Shown here: positions 57,099-64,000 of the stretch, in pieces
Layout of the letters: every line of letters begins with the position of its first letter
Numbering within the stretch: the stretch's first letter is position 1
Assembly: GCA_036380875.1 (NCBI GenBank)
Contig: DASVDX010000071.1
Location: 4,886 to 68,885, forward strand
Reading direction: 5' to 3'
Length of the DNA: 64,000 nt
Source: ZC4RG17 sp036380875
GTDB lineage: Bacteria > Actinomycetota > Acidimicrobiia > Spongiisociales > ZC4RG35
Program-made: the position numbers and the translations under genes
The notes under the pieces: generated by a model
Database searches by the model: none
What the model was told of the DNA's origin: nothing
What the model saw: the letters and a program-made list of their open reading frames with translations, nothing else

Positions 57099-58115
57099 GT
57101 GACTACTGACCAGACTCCCGCCTTGCCCCCGTTCGGCACCAGTTTCGGGGAAACGATGACCGTATCCCGCTGGGAGAACGGGTCGTGGTCGGAACCCAGC
57201 CGCCAAACCGTGGGGCCACTGCCGCTACACCCAGGCGCTCATGTTCTCCACTACGGGAGCGCGTGTTTCGAAGGCCTCAAAGCGCATCGAGGCGTCGACG
57301 GTGTGATCCGGATCTTTCGTCCCGACCGTCACGTTGCTCGGCTCCGAGCGAGCGCCGAGCGCCTGTGGCTGCCGGTCCCTCCGGAAGGCCTCGCGCTCGA
57401 AATGATCGTCGACGCCGTTCAGGCCAACCTCGATCACGTGCCACCCACCCCGGGATCGCTCTACATTCGCCCGACACTGATCGGCACGTCCGCCAATATC
57501 GGCGCCGCTGGCTCCCCCACGCGCGAGGCCTTGCTGTTCGTGCTCACCAGCCCGGTCGGTGACTACTTCGCCGGCGGAGTCACCCCTCTGCGGATCGCCG
57601 TAGAGCAAAAGCGTCGGCGCACGACCGAACAGTTCGGGGCGGTCAAGACCGGCGCCAACTACGCCATGGCGCTCGGCGTGACGATGGAGGCCCGAGCGGC
57701 GTACGACGTCGCCCAGGTGTTGTTCGCGCCCGACGGCCGGGTCCAGGAAACGGGCGCCTCGAACGTGATGTTGATCTCGGCGGACCGGGTCGTGACTCCG
57801 CCGGCCGACGGATCGATCCTCCAGGGCGTGACCCGCGAGTCGCTCCTGACTCTCGCCTCCGATCGGGGGATGACGGTGGAGGAGAGGACGGTGACGGTCG
57901 ACGAGTTGCTGGCGTGGTGCGAGGCGGGGGAGGTGGCGCTGGCAGGAACGGCGGCAGTGCTGGCTCCAGTGGGGACGCTGATCGTCGATGGCGCCGAGAT
58001 CACTGTTGGCGATGGCCAGGCGGGCCCCCACACGCTGGAACTGCGGGAAGCGCTGATCGAAACTCAGGTGGGCAAGGCCGAGGACGTCCACGGCTGGACG
58101 CTGCCCCTCAGCTGA
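57099..58115 (+). CDS. ilvE: Branched-chain amino acid aminotransferase
   Basis: Fold-type IV PLP enzyme of 338 residues for the last step of leucine, isoleucine and valine synthesis. PLP lysine is Lys183 in AVKTGANYAMAL. Family blocks include LHYGSACFEGLKAHRG, RHVARLRASAERLWLP, IRPTLIGTSANIG, VQETGASNVMLI and VTRESLLTLA. The GTG start is preceded by CATCCT at 6 bases, a weak version of the leaderless -10. D-amino-acid or aminodeoxychorismate lyase relatives are less likely by length and motifs. Confidence 0.92.
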   Translation: MTTDQTPALPPFGTSFGETMTVSRWENGSWSEPSRQTVGPLPLHPGAHVLHYGSACFEGLKAHRGVDGVIRIFRPDRHVARLRASAERLWLPVPPEGLALEMIVDAVQANLDHVPPTPGSLYIRPTLIGTSANIGAAGSPTREALLFVLTSPVGDYFAGGVTPLRIAVEQKRRRTTEQFGAVKTGANYAMALGVTMEARAAYDVAQVLFAPDGRVQETGASNVMLISADRVVTPPADGSILQGVTRESLLTLASDRGMTVEERTVTVDELLAWCEAGEVALAGTAAVLAPVGTLIVDGAEITVGDGQAGPHTLELREALIETQVGKAEDVHGWTLPLS

Positions 58116-58118
58116 GCC

Positions 58119-59756
58119 TCAGTTTCCGATCGGGTCGAGTGCGGATCGGGTGTAGGTGGTGGCCGCGTCCCACAGCAGGATGTGCTCGACTCCGGCGTCC
58201 CGGGCGGCCTGGATCTGAGCTCTGACCTCGGCTTCGCCGTATTCGATTCCGAGTGAGAAGTCCTGGACCCAGGCGACGATGTGGGCGTCTGTCCCCTCCA
58301 CCTGCTGGACGAAGTCCACGAGCGAGCGGTAGGTGATGTCGTAGGGCTGGGCGTTGGGGTTGTCCACGCCGTATTCGCCGGGGCCCCAGTGGGATGGGTA
58401 GATCATCGGGGCGATGTAGTCGACCTGCTCCGCCATTCGGGGAATGTCCTGGGCGACCTCGTGGGGGCGGGTGGCGGCTATCCCGAAGACGGCCGCCGCC
58501 ATCCGGGCTCCGGCGCCGTGGACCCGTTCCCGGCTCTCGGCGAGGAAGGAGACGATGGCATCTTCCTCCTCGCCGTCCTGGCCCGGGTAGACCAACTCCT
58601 GCAGGGTGTCGGGCCGGCGAACGTAGTCGTACATGATGTCGTCCACTCCCAGACGGGCAGCCTCCTCTGCCAGCGCCATGTTGTACTCCCGGACCTCCGG
58701 GTTGAACGGGTTGGTGAAGCCGCCGTACTGGCCGTAGGCGCTGCCATCCGGGTTCTGGATCACCCAGTCCATATTCCCGTTCTCGATGGCGTAGTTCGCC
58801 ATCCGGGGGTCACGGAAGTTGACTATGCGGCCGATCACCCGGACGCCCTTGGCATGCAGCTCCTCTACTGCCTGCTCGAGGTCGTAGAGCTCGGTGACCG
58901 CCCCGATCTCGTGCGCCAGCTCGACGCCGGTGTCGTACCACACGTCGCCTCCCTCGTCTTTGAGGTCGAGCTCCACGGTGTTGATGAGCCCGGCGTCGAT
59001 CATCTCCATGATCGGGTCCTTGAGCTCCGGCGTCGCCCAGGTCCAACCCGTGGCGTGGACACCCATCATGGGAGGGGCGCCGGGCGCCCCGGCGAGAGCC
59101 AGTTCGACGGACACGGTCTGTGATGCGGTGTTGCCGACCGCGTCGGTAGCTGTGATCACCACCGCGGCGTCGGGCGGCTCGGGGTAGGTCTTGCTGATGG
59201 TGCCGCTTTCGTCCGGCGTGACTGGCTCGCCGTCGATGGCCAGCGAGGCGACCTCTTCTGGCACGCGGGCCGCCACGGTCACCTCGGCGTTGATCGGCAC
59301 CGGCTCCGTGGGGGAGAGGACCTCGATCGCCGGCGGCGTGGTGTCCAGCACGAACTCCCTGGCGGCCCGCAGGGCGCGGAACGGGAAGTTGCGGTCGACC
59401 ATCACAGATAGCCGGTGCTCGCCATCGGCGAGTGTGCTCAGGTCCACGACGAAGTTGTCCGGGGCCGACTGGGTGAACGGATGCTCCTGCTCGTCGACGG
59501 TGACCGTCACGTCGGCTGGATCGGTCTCTCCGGCGAGGCGGATGCTCACCGTGGCCTGATTGGGGCCGATGACGGCGCCGTTCTCGAGCTCGACGATCTG
59601 GACTGAGCCTCCTCCGCTCGTCAGCAGCCAGATGAAGGCGAGGACGAGCAAGGGCAGGAGGGTGAACACGACCTTTCCCCGACGAGTGAGCCGGTATCGA
59701 GGGCGCGGCGCCCCCGCCCGAGGGGGCAGCTCATAGGCGGCGTCGGTTTGCGTCAT
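58119..59756 (-). CDS. Membrane-anchored DUF4015 glycoside hydrolase-like protein
   Basis: Protein of 545 residues with an N-terminal cytoplasmic segment, a signal anchor helix (VVFTLLPLLVLAFIWLLTS, residues 30-48), two beta-sandwich-like domains (about 50-225, Ig-like with TTPPAIEVLSPTEPVP) and a DUF4015 barrel from about 230. In the barrel are VELDLKDEGGDVWYDTG, GRIVNFRDPRMANY, DDIMYDYVRRPD and VDYIAPMIYPSHWGPGEYG, with acidic residues where a retaining glycosidase has its catalytic pair. It probably trims an extracellular polysaccharide. It is divergent from the MBOAT/SGNH pair. Confidence 0.8.
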   Translation of the reverse strand: MTQTDAAYELPPRAGAPRPRYRLTRRGKVVFTLLPLLVLAFIWLLTSGGGSVQIVELENGAVIGPNQATVSIRLAGETDPADVTVTVDEQEHPFTQSAPDNFVVDLSTLADGEHRLSVMVDRNFPFRALRAAREFVLDTTPPAIEVLSPTEPVPINAEVTVAARVPEEVASLAIDGEPVTPDESGTISKTYPEPPDAAVVITATDAVGNTASQTVSVELALAGAPGAPPMMGVHATGWTWATPELKDPIMEMIDAGLINTVELDLKDEGGDVWYDTGVELAHEIGAVTELYDLEQAVEELHAKGVRVIGRIVNFRDPRMANYAIENGNMDWVIQNPDGSAYGQYGGFTNPFNPEVREYNMALAEEAARLGVDDIMYDYVRRPDTLQELVYPGQDGEEEDAIVSFLAESRERVHGAGARMAAAVFGIAATRPHEVAQDIPRMAEQVDYIAPMIYPSHWGPGEYGVDNPNAQPYDITYRSLVDFVQQVEGTDAHIVAWVQDFSLGIEYGEAEVRAQIQAARDAGVEHILLWDAATTYTRSALDPIGN

Positions 59757-59855
59757 CGAATGGGGAAGTCGTTCGTCGCGATCGAATGAGGTTAGTGGAC
59801 GGCGGTTGCCGAGCCTTGCAGCCCGTCGTCAGTAGCATCGTGTCGCCCCCTTCAA
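59757..59855. promoter_or_regulatory. Divergent promoter region of the polysaccharide genes
   Basis: A 99-base gap between divergent genes. On the plus strand TAGCAT (59833-59838) ends 17 bases before the MBOAT ATG; on the minus strand TAACCT (59794-59789) ends 32 bases before the DUF4015 ATG. Both suggest short leaders. Confidence 0.4.
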
Positions 59856-61265
59856 ATGCTGTTCCCCACCATCCAGTTCGCGATCTTTTTTGTCGTCGTC
59901 CTGACGGCGAATTGGCTGTTGCTGCCGCATCGGCGGCAATGGAAGCTCTTCATGCTCGGAGCCAGCTGGTTCTTCTATGGCTCCTGGGACTGGCGGTTCC
60001 TGTTCCTCTTGATCGGCTCCACCGTTCTCAACCAGGTGGCTGCCGTGCTCATGGGCAGATCGAGGGATCAGCGGTCACGCCGTCTCGTCCTGGGCGGGGC
60101 AGTGGCCGCCAACCTCGGGATCATTGCCTGGTTCAAGTACTACGGCTTTTTCGTCACATCGGCGATCAACTTCTTCCGGACGTTCGGGATCGACCTGCCG
60201 CTTCCGTTGCTCGAGATCACCCTCCCGGTGGGGATCTCGTTCTTCACGTTCCAGGCGCTCTCGTACGTGATCGACGTCTACCGGCAGAAGGAGGAGCCGG
60301 CGCCACTGCTCGACTTCGCCGTCTACCTGGCCTTTTTCCCGCAGTTGGTGGCAGGGCCCATCGTTCGTTCCACCGAGTTCATCCCCCAGCTGTACACCCG
60401 CAAGGATCCCCGACGGGTCGATGCGGCCGGTGGGTTCGCTCTGATAGTCGGCGGCCTCTTCAAGAAGGTGGTGGTAGCCAACACGCTGGCGGGAGCGATC
60501 GTCGATCCCGTGTTCGCCAGCCCGTCCCAGTTCACCGCCCTCGAGGTGCTGGTGGGCGTCTACGGCTACGCCGTTCAGATCTACGCCGACTTCTCCGGTT
60601 ACACCGACATCGCCATCGGGGCCGCCACGCTGATGGGGTTCACCTTCCCGGACAACTTCAACAACCCGTACACGGCGCTGTCGATCCAGGACTTCTGGCG
60701 GCGGTGGCACATGACCCTGAGCCGCTGGCTGCGCGACTACCTGTACATCCCGCTGGGCGGTAATCGTGGTACGCGGACGAGGACCTACCGCAACCTGATG
60801 TTGACGATGCTCCTCGGGGGGTTGTGGCACGGCGCCGCCTGGACATTCGTCATCTGGGGCGGCTACCACGGAGCGCTCCTGGCTTGGGAGCGGTGGCGGT
60901 CGGAGACCGGACGGGCCACAGGACCCGATACTCCCGGCCGACGGATCCTGGCTCGCCTCACCACCTTCCATCTCGTCTGCCTCGGGTGGATCCTGTTCCG
61001 GGCAGACTCGATGGCCAGGGTGGGGGAGATCCTCAGCCGGCTGCTCGACTGGGGACCGGCGCCGTCTGTCACCCCGGCGGTCCTGGCGCTCGTGGTCGGG
61101 GGGATCGGGGTCCAGTTCATCCCCTCCGATTTCCGCGTGACGCTCGTGAACTCGTTCAGTCGCCTGCGGCCGGCGGCGATGACCGCCGCCCTCGCCGGTT
61201 CGCTTCTCCTGCTCGACGGCCTCGGGCCGGAGGGCGTGGCGCCGTTCATCTACTTCCAGTTCTGA
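59856..61265 (+). CDS. MBOAT family O-acyltransferase (AlgI-like)
   Basis: Polytopic membrane O-acyltransferase of 469 residues that passes acyl groups across the membrane to surface polymers. Characteristic segments are YVIDVYRQKEEPAPLLDFAVYLAFFPQLVAGPI, IYADFSGYTDIAIGAATLMGF, FWRRWHMTLSRWLRDYLYIPLGGNRG and LLGGLWHGAAWTFVIWGGYHG with the catalytic His. About ten helices are present. The next gene encodes an SGNH protein that starts within its stop codon (TGATG), the usual partner arrangement for acetylation of cell-surface glycans. Confidence 0.92.
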   Translation: MLFPTIQFAIFFVVVLTANWLLLPHRRQWKLFMLGASWFFYGSWDWRFLFLLIGSTVLNQVAAVLMGRSRDQRSRRLVLGGAVAANLGIIAWFKYYGFFVTSAINFFRTFGIDLPLPLLEITLPVGISFFTFQALSYVIDVYRQKEEPAPLLDFAVYLAFFPQLVAGPIVRSTEFIPQLYTRKDPRRVDAAGGFALIVGGLFKKVVVANTLAGAIVDPVFASPSQFTALEVLVGVYGYAVQIYADFSGYTDIAIGAATLMGFTFPDNFNNPYTALSIQDFWRRWHMTLSRWLRDYLYIPLGGNRGTRTRTYRNLMLTMLLGGLWHGAAWTFVIWGGYHGALLAWERWRSETGRATGPDTPGRRILARLTTFHLVCLGWILFRADSMARVGEILSRLLDWGPAPSVTPAVLALVVGGIGVQFIPSDFRVTLVNSFSRLRPAAMTAALAGSLLLLDGLGPEGVAPFIYFQF

Positions 61266-62287
61266 TGGCTGTCGAAGAAGCACCCCCGAGAGAGCGCCAG
61301 GCCGAGGAACGAGCCACGATCCCCGCCGGGATCGTGATCCTCGTCGTCGTGACCTCCCTCCTCATCGGCCTGTTCCTCAACGCCCCGGACATCCTGCGGA
61401 CTGCCCAGCGTCAAGAGCCGGGTTGGGAGCGCACGATCGGCGTGGCCCTGATGGAGCCTATCGCCGCCGTCAGCCATTTCCTGTTCCTCGACCGGCCCCG
61501 GATGCTCATCGACTCGATCCTCGGCCGAGAACGGCCTGAGCCCGAGGCGGTGACGCCACCCACGACCGCTCCTCCGGCGACCACTCCGGCCACGACGATG
61601 CCGGCGACGACGCTCCCGAGCGACACCCGCCGGGAGGTGAGCGCCGCCGACCCGCTCATCATGTACATCGGCGGCGACTCGATGGTGGGTCAGTTCGGGC
61701 CCATGCTCGACAACCGGGCGTCGAAGACCGGGATGGTCGAGTCGGAGGTCGTGTACGAGTTCGAGTCGGGGCTGTCTCGCCCCGATTTCATCGACTGGCC
61801 GCAACGGCTCGTTCGGGTGAGCGAGGACCTCGATCCTGACGTGTTCGTCCTCTACTTCGGAGGCAATGACGCTCAGTCGATCTACATGCCGGACGGATCG
61901 TGGATCGAGGTCGACACGCCGGAATGGGAAGAGGAGTACCGTCGTCGGGTCGACGACGTGATGACACTGCTCGAAGAGCGAGGCCACTGGGTCTACTGGA
62001 TGGGGCTCCCGATCGTTTCGTCGGAGACCTTCCAGGAACGGGTCCGCCTGATGAACAGCATCTACGAGGAAGTCGCCGAGGCCCATCCCCGGGTGACCTT
62101 CATCGAGGCGTGGTCGCTGTTCGAAGGGCCCGACGGCGGCTACAGCGAGTACCTGCCCGACGAGGAGGGCAACCTGGTCGACATGCGCCTCGACGACGGG
62201 GTCCACTACACGACCGCGGGGGCCATCCGCCTGGCGAACCACACGTTCGAGATCATCGCCGAGGACTGGGAGATCCCATTGGAGTGA
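61265..62287 (+). CDS. Membrane-anchored SGNH hydrolase, DUF459-like
   Basis: Extracytoplasmic partner of the acyltransferase, 340 residues. A membrane helix (residues 22-42) is followed by a Thr/Pro/Ala-rich linker (about 95-125, TTAPPATTPATTMPATT), then an SGNH fold from about 133: IGGDSMVGQFG holds the nucleophile Ser, YFGGNDAQ gives the Gly-Asn pair and DDGVHYTTAGAIRLAN the Asp-x-x-His. Such proteins transfer or remove O-acyl groups on polysaccharides. The substrate polymer is unknown. Confidence 0.87.
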   Translation: MAVEEAPPRERQAEERATIPAGIVILVVVTSLLIGLFLNAPDILRTAQRQEPGWERTIGVALMEPIAAVSHFLFLDRPRMLIDSILGRERPEPEAVTPPTTAPPATTPATTMPATTLPSDTRREVSAADPLIMYIGGDSMVGQFGPMLDNRASKTGMVESEVVYEFESGLSRPDFIDWPQRLVRVSEDLDPDVFVLYFGGNDAQSIYMPDGSWIEVDTPEWEEEYRRRVDDVMTLLEERGHWVYWMGLPIVSSETFQERVRLMNSIYEEVAEAHPRVTFIEAWSLFEGPDGGYSEYLPDEEGNLVDMRLDDGVHYTTAGAIRLANHTFEIIAEDWEIPLE

Positions 62288-62294
62288 GCCTCGC

Positions 62295-62708
62295 TCAGGC
62301 CGAGGCGAGTCTCTTGCCCAGGCTCATGACCGCGTCGGGGGCGTAGCCCGAGGCGGTGTAGAACCCGACCGCATCCAGGTTGTCCTCCCTGATCTGGAGG
62401 TTGACCTTGGGGCAGCCTCGTTCGGCGAGTCGACGCTCGGCCTCGGCCAGCAGCCGTGAGCCCCAGCCGTTTCGCTGGTGGGCGGGAAGAACGGCGAGGT
62501 AGTAGATCCAACCGCGATGGCCGTCGTAACCGGCCATGACCGTTCCCACGATCTGCCCGTCGTCTTCGGCCACCAGGAACAGGTCGTCGTCGACCTCGGT
62601 CTTGCGTCGGATGTCCGCGTACGGGTCGTTCCACGGCCGCAGGAGGCCGGCCTCCCGCCAGATCACCACCACCGCCTCGGTGTCGTCAGGTCGAAAGGGT
62701 CGGATCAT
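62295..62708 (-). CDS. GNAT-family acetyltransferase (YpeA-like)
   Basis: Acetyltransferase of 137 residues. The N-terminal IRPFRPDDTEAVVVIWREAG, the acetyl-CoA loop VLPAHQRNGWGSRLLAEAERRLAERGC (Q-R-x-G-x-G/S) and the terminal NLDAVGFYTASGY are characteristic of YpeA/RimI-like GNATs. It starts by ATGA overlap with the upstream tyrosine recombinase, so the two are coupled, an unusual pairing. The acceptor is unknown. Confidence 0.88.
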   Translation of the reverse strand: MIRPFRPDDTEAVVVIWREAGLLRPWNDPYADIRRKTEVDDDLFLVAEDDGQIVGTVMAGYDGHRGWIYYLAVLPAHQRNGWGSRLLAEAERRLAERGCPKVNLQIREDNLDAVGFYTASGYAPDAVMSLGKRLASA

Positions 62709-63694
62709 CGGTTGCCCAGCATGCGCCTGGCGGGGTTGGCCATGGCCGTCTCCTCGACCCCCCGGGCGGTGACGTCGATGTAGGCCTGGGTGGTCGCCAT
62801 GTCGGCGTGGCCGAGCAGGCGCTGGACCTCGGGCACCGACCCGGAGTTCTCCACGAGCAGCGTGGCGTAGGTGTGGCGCAGGGAGTGGGCGAGCGCCCCC
62901 GGTGGGGGAGCGACGCCCGCTCGTCGGAACCAGCCGCGGACCAGATGGTCGACCACGTTCGAGGTGAGCGGCTTCCCGTTGGGGCGGACTATCAGCGGAT
63001 CGGTCGGTCTGAACGTTCCCAGGCGCTCTTTGCGCGACTCGAGGTAGCGGTCGAGCACATCGACGATCTCGGGAGGCAGGGGGATGGTGCGGGTGACGCC
63101 GCCTTTCCCGGTCACGAACAGCTTGGTGTGCTCGGTGGGGGAGCGACGCACGTCTCCGACGCGCACGGAGATGGCCTCGGAGACCCGCAAGCCCGCTCCT
63201 ACGAACAGGGCGCAGAGGGCCTGCTCCAACTCGGGCCATGGCTGGCGGGCCTTCTCGTAGGGTCGCTGGGCGGCTTGCACGATCCGGGCAAGGTCTTCCT
63301 CGGAGATCGGGCGGGGCCGCCAGCGGCGCGCCTTGGGTGGCTCCACGAACTCGACGGGGTTGGTTTCGAGCAGCTGGCGGTGGACGACCAGCCACTGGCA
63401 GAAGCCCGTCCAGGTGGAGCGGCAGCGGCGGATGGAGGCGGCGGCGTGGTCGGTGGCGTAGGTGGCGAAGGCGGAGATGACCGTTTGCCGGTCGAGATGG
63501 GAGGGCCGCAGCACTCCGAGCCACCGTCGGAACTGATCCTCATCGGGGTTCGTTTCCAGTCCGAGTTGGCCGACCATGATCTCGGCGAGCGCGGCGAGAT
63601 CGGCCCTTCGGGCCTTGAGGGTGGCGGGAGAAGGCTTGGCGGTGTTCTTCCACGCCAGCCACTGCTCGGCGAGGGTGGCCAGGGACTCGGGCAT
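62705..63694 (-). CDS. Tyrosine recombinase (XerC/XerD family)
   Basis: Site-specific recombinase of 329 residues. The N-terminal SAM-like core-binding domain covers residues 1 to about 130 (LAEQWLAWKNTAKPSPATLKARRADL). The catalytic domain has Arg in GAGLRVSEAI, HSLRHTYATLLVENSG (HxxRH), LGHADMATTQAY (His and the nucleophile Tyr). All catalytic residues are present. The length is near that of XerC/XerD. Coupling to a GNAT gene suggests an accessory recombinase rather than the housekeeping dif system, but this is uncertain. A TACCCT ends 7 bases before ATG 63694. Confidence 0.9.
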   Translation of the reverse strand: MPESLATLAEQWLAWKNTAKPSPATLKARRADLAALAEIMVGQLGLETNPDEDQFRRWLGVLRPSHLDRQTVISAFATYATDHAAASIRRCRSTWTGFCQWLVVHRQLLETNPVEFVEPPKARRWRPRPISEEDLARIVQAAQRPYEKARQPWPELEQALCALFVGAGLRVSEAISVRVGDVRRSPTEHTKLFVTGKGGVTRTIPLPPEIVDVLDRYLESRKERLGTFRPTDPLIVRPNGKPLTSNVVDHLVRGWFRRAGVAPPPGALAHSLRHTYATLLVENSGSVPEVQRLLGHADMATTQAYIDVTARGVEETAMANPARRMLGNR

Positions 63695-63701
63695 GACCAG
63701 G

Positions 63702-63707
63702 AGGGTA
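63702..63707 (-). promoter_or_regulatory. -10 TACCCT for the leaderless recombinase gene
   Basis: TACCCT on the minus strand ends 7 bases before ATG 63694. Confidence 0.6.
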
Positions 63708-63775
63708 GGAGGGGTTTTGAGAAAGGGTTTGCATATCGGGCGACGACGCGGCGGCTCTCGGCCTCCCACCCTTCG

Positions 63776-64000
63776 GTGGCGCTAGAGCGAGCCTGGAGGG
63801 AGGCGGCGCATGGCCGGGGCAGCGTAGCGCTGGTCACCGGCGAGCCGGGGATCGGCAAAAGTGCCCTGATCAGGAGTTTCGTCGAAGGCGAAGCAAGCCA
63901 CGGTCGTGTGCTATTGGGGGATTGCGATGACCTGTCCATTCCCTCACCCCTCGGACCATTTCGTCATCTGTTCGGATCGCAGTTGCTCAGTGGGGACCTG
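63776..64000 (+). CDS. AAA/LuxR-type ATPase, 5' part
   Basis: Open frame running past the end of the window, 75 codons visible. The sequence ALERAWREAAHGRGSVALVT and then GEPGIGKSALI forms the Walker A of the AAA_16 domain found in large LuxR or cyclase-type ATPases. The usual beginning FVGREREL is missing: the frame upstream reads through SASHPS without it, so either GTG 63776 is the start of a shortened N terminus or the 5' end was altered. It is divergent from the recombinase. Confidence 0.7.
   Translation, partial: MALERAWREAAHGRGSVALVTGEPGIGKSALIRSFVEGEASHGRVLLGDCDDLSIPSPLGPFRHLFGSQLLSGDL

Overview
The window is high-GC bacterial chromosome, about two-thirds G+C by eye, from an actinobacterium. 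The evidence is a Pup ligase with a pafB/pafC pair, a DUF4193 protein, a GarA-like FHA protein, a MerR/bifunctional-nuclease/MerR cluster and several blocks of gene order shared with Mycobacterium. Many genes outside those blocks and the two-subunit aconitase X point to a deep-branching environmental lineage, perhaps Acidimicrobiia; that rank is inference. One tRNA and no rRNA were seen.

Layout. 1-7.9 kb: end of pafA, pafB, pafC, tatB, tatC, a helY helicase and a lipid kinase (protein tagging, Tat export, RNA handling). 7.9-12.2 kb: DUF4193 protein, polyprenol-phosphate glycosyltransferase, GNAT, NUDIX, M20 peptidase. 11.5-29.9 kb: a housekeeping run like mycobacterial Rv1692-Rv1713 (HAD phosphatase, small protein, tlyA, nadK, recN, pyrG, NUDIX, ald, scpA, scpB, rluB, aroA, cmk, der), with a fatty-acid pair, dapB, a DksA-like protein, an HD protein and ispH inserted. 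29.9-37.8 kb: accessory membrane proteins, a two-component system, an integrase remnant beside tRNA-Pro(GGG), a nitroreductase and a hemerythrin. 37.9-46 kb: pgsA, gcvH, garA-like, MerR, D,D-carboxypeptidase, hpt, bifunctional nuclease, second MerR, an orphan PD-(D/E)XK-like protein, gcvT and an orphan. 46-58 kb: yqgE, rnhB, aconitase X subunits, PAS kinase, galE, PEBP, phosphoglucomutase, thioesterase, aldo/keto reductase, thioredoxin-TPR protein, ilvE. 58-64 kb: surface-polysaccharide genes (DUF4015 hydrolase, MBOAT acyltransferase, SGNH protein), a GNAT/tyrosine-recombinase pair and the start of an AAA ATPase.

The most striking signal is regulatory. At least 20 genes carry a TANNNT -10 element ending 6-8 bases before the start codon, with no ribosome binding site between, so they should make leaderless mRNAs. 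The rule decides several starts and supports two very small genes. The same spacing occurs before a seven-codon ORF just upstream of the PAS kinase, and before a short ORF spanning the Shine-Dalgarno of the hemerythrin gene; these are candidate leaderless regulatory uORFs. Within operons the usual junction is a 4-base NTGA overlap, including TTGA and probably CTGA.
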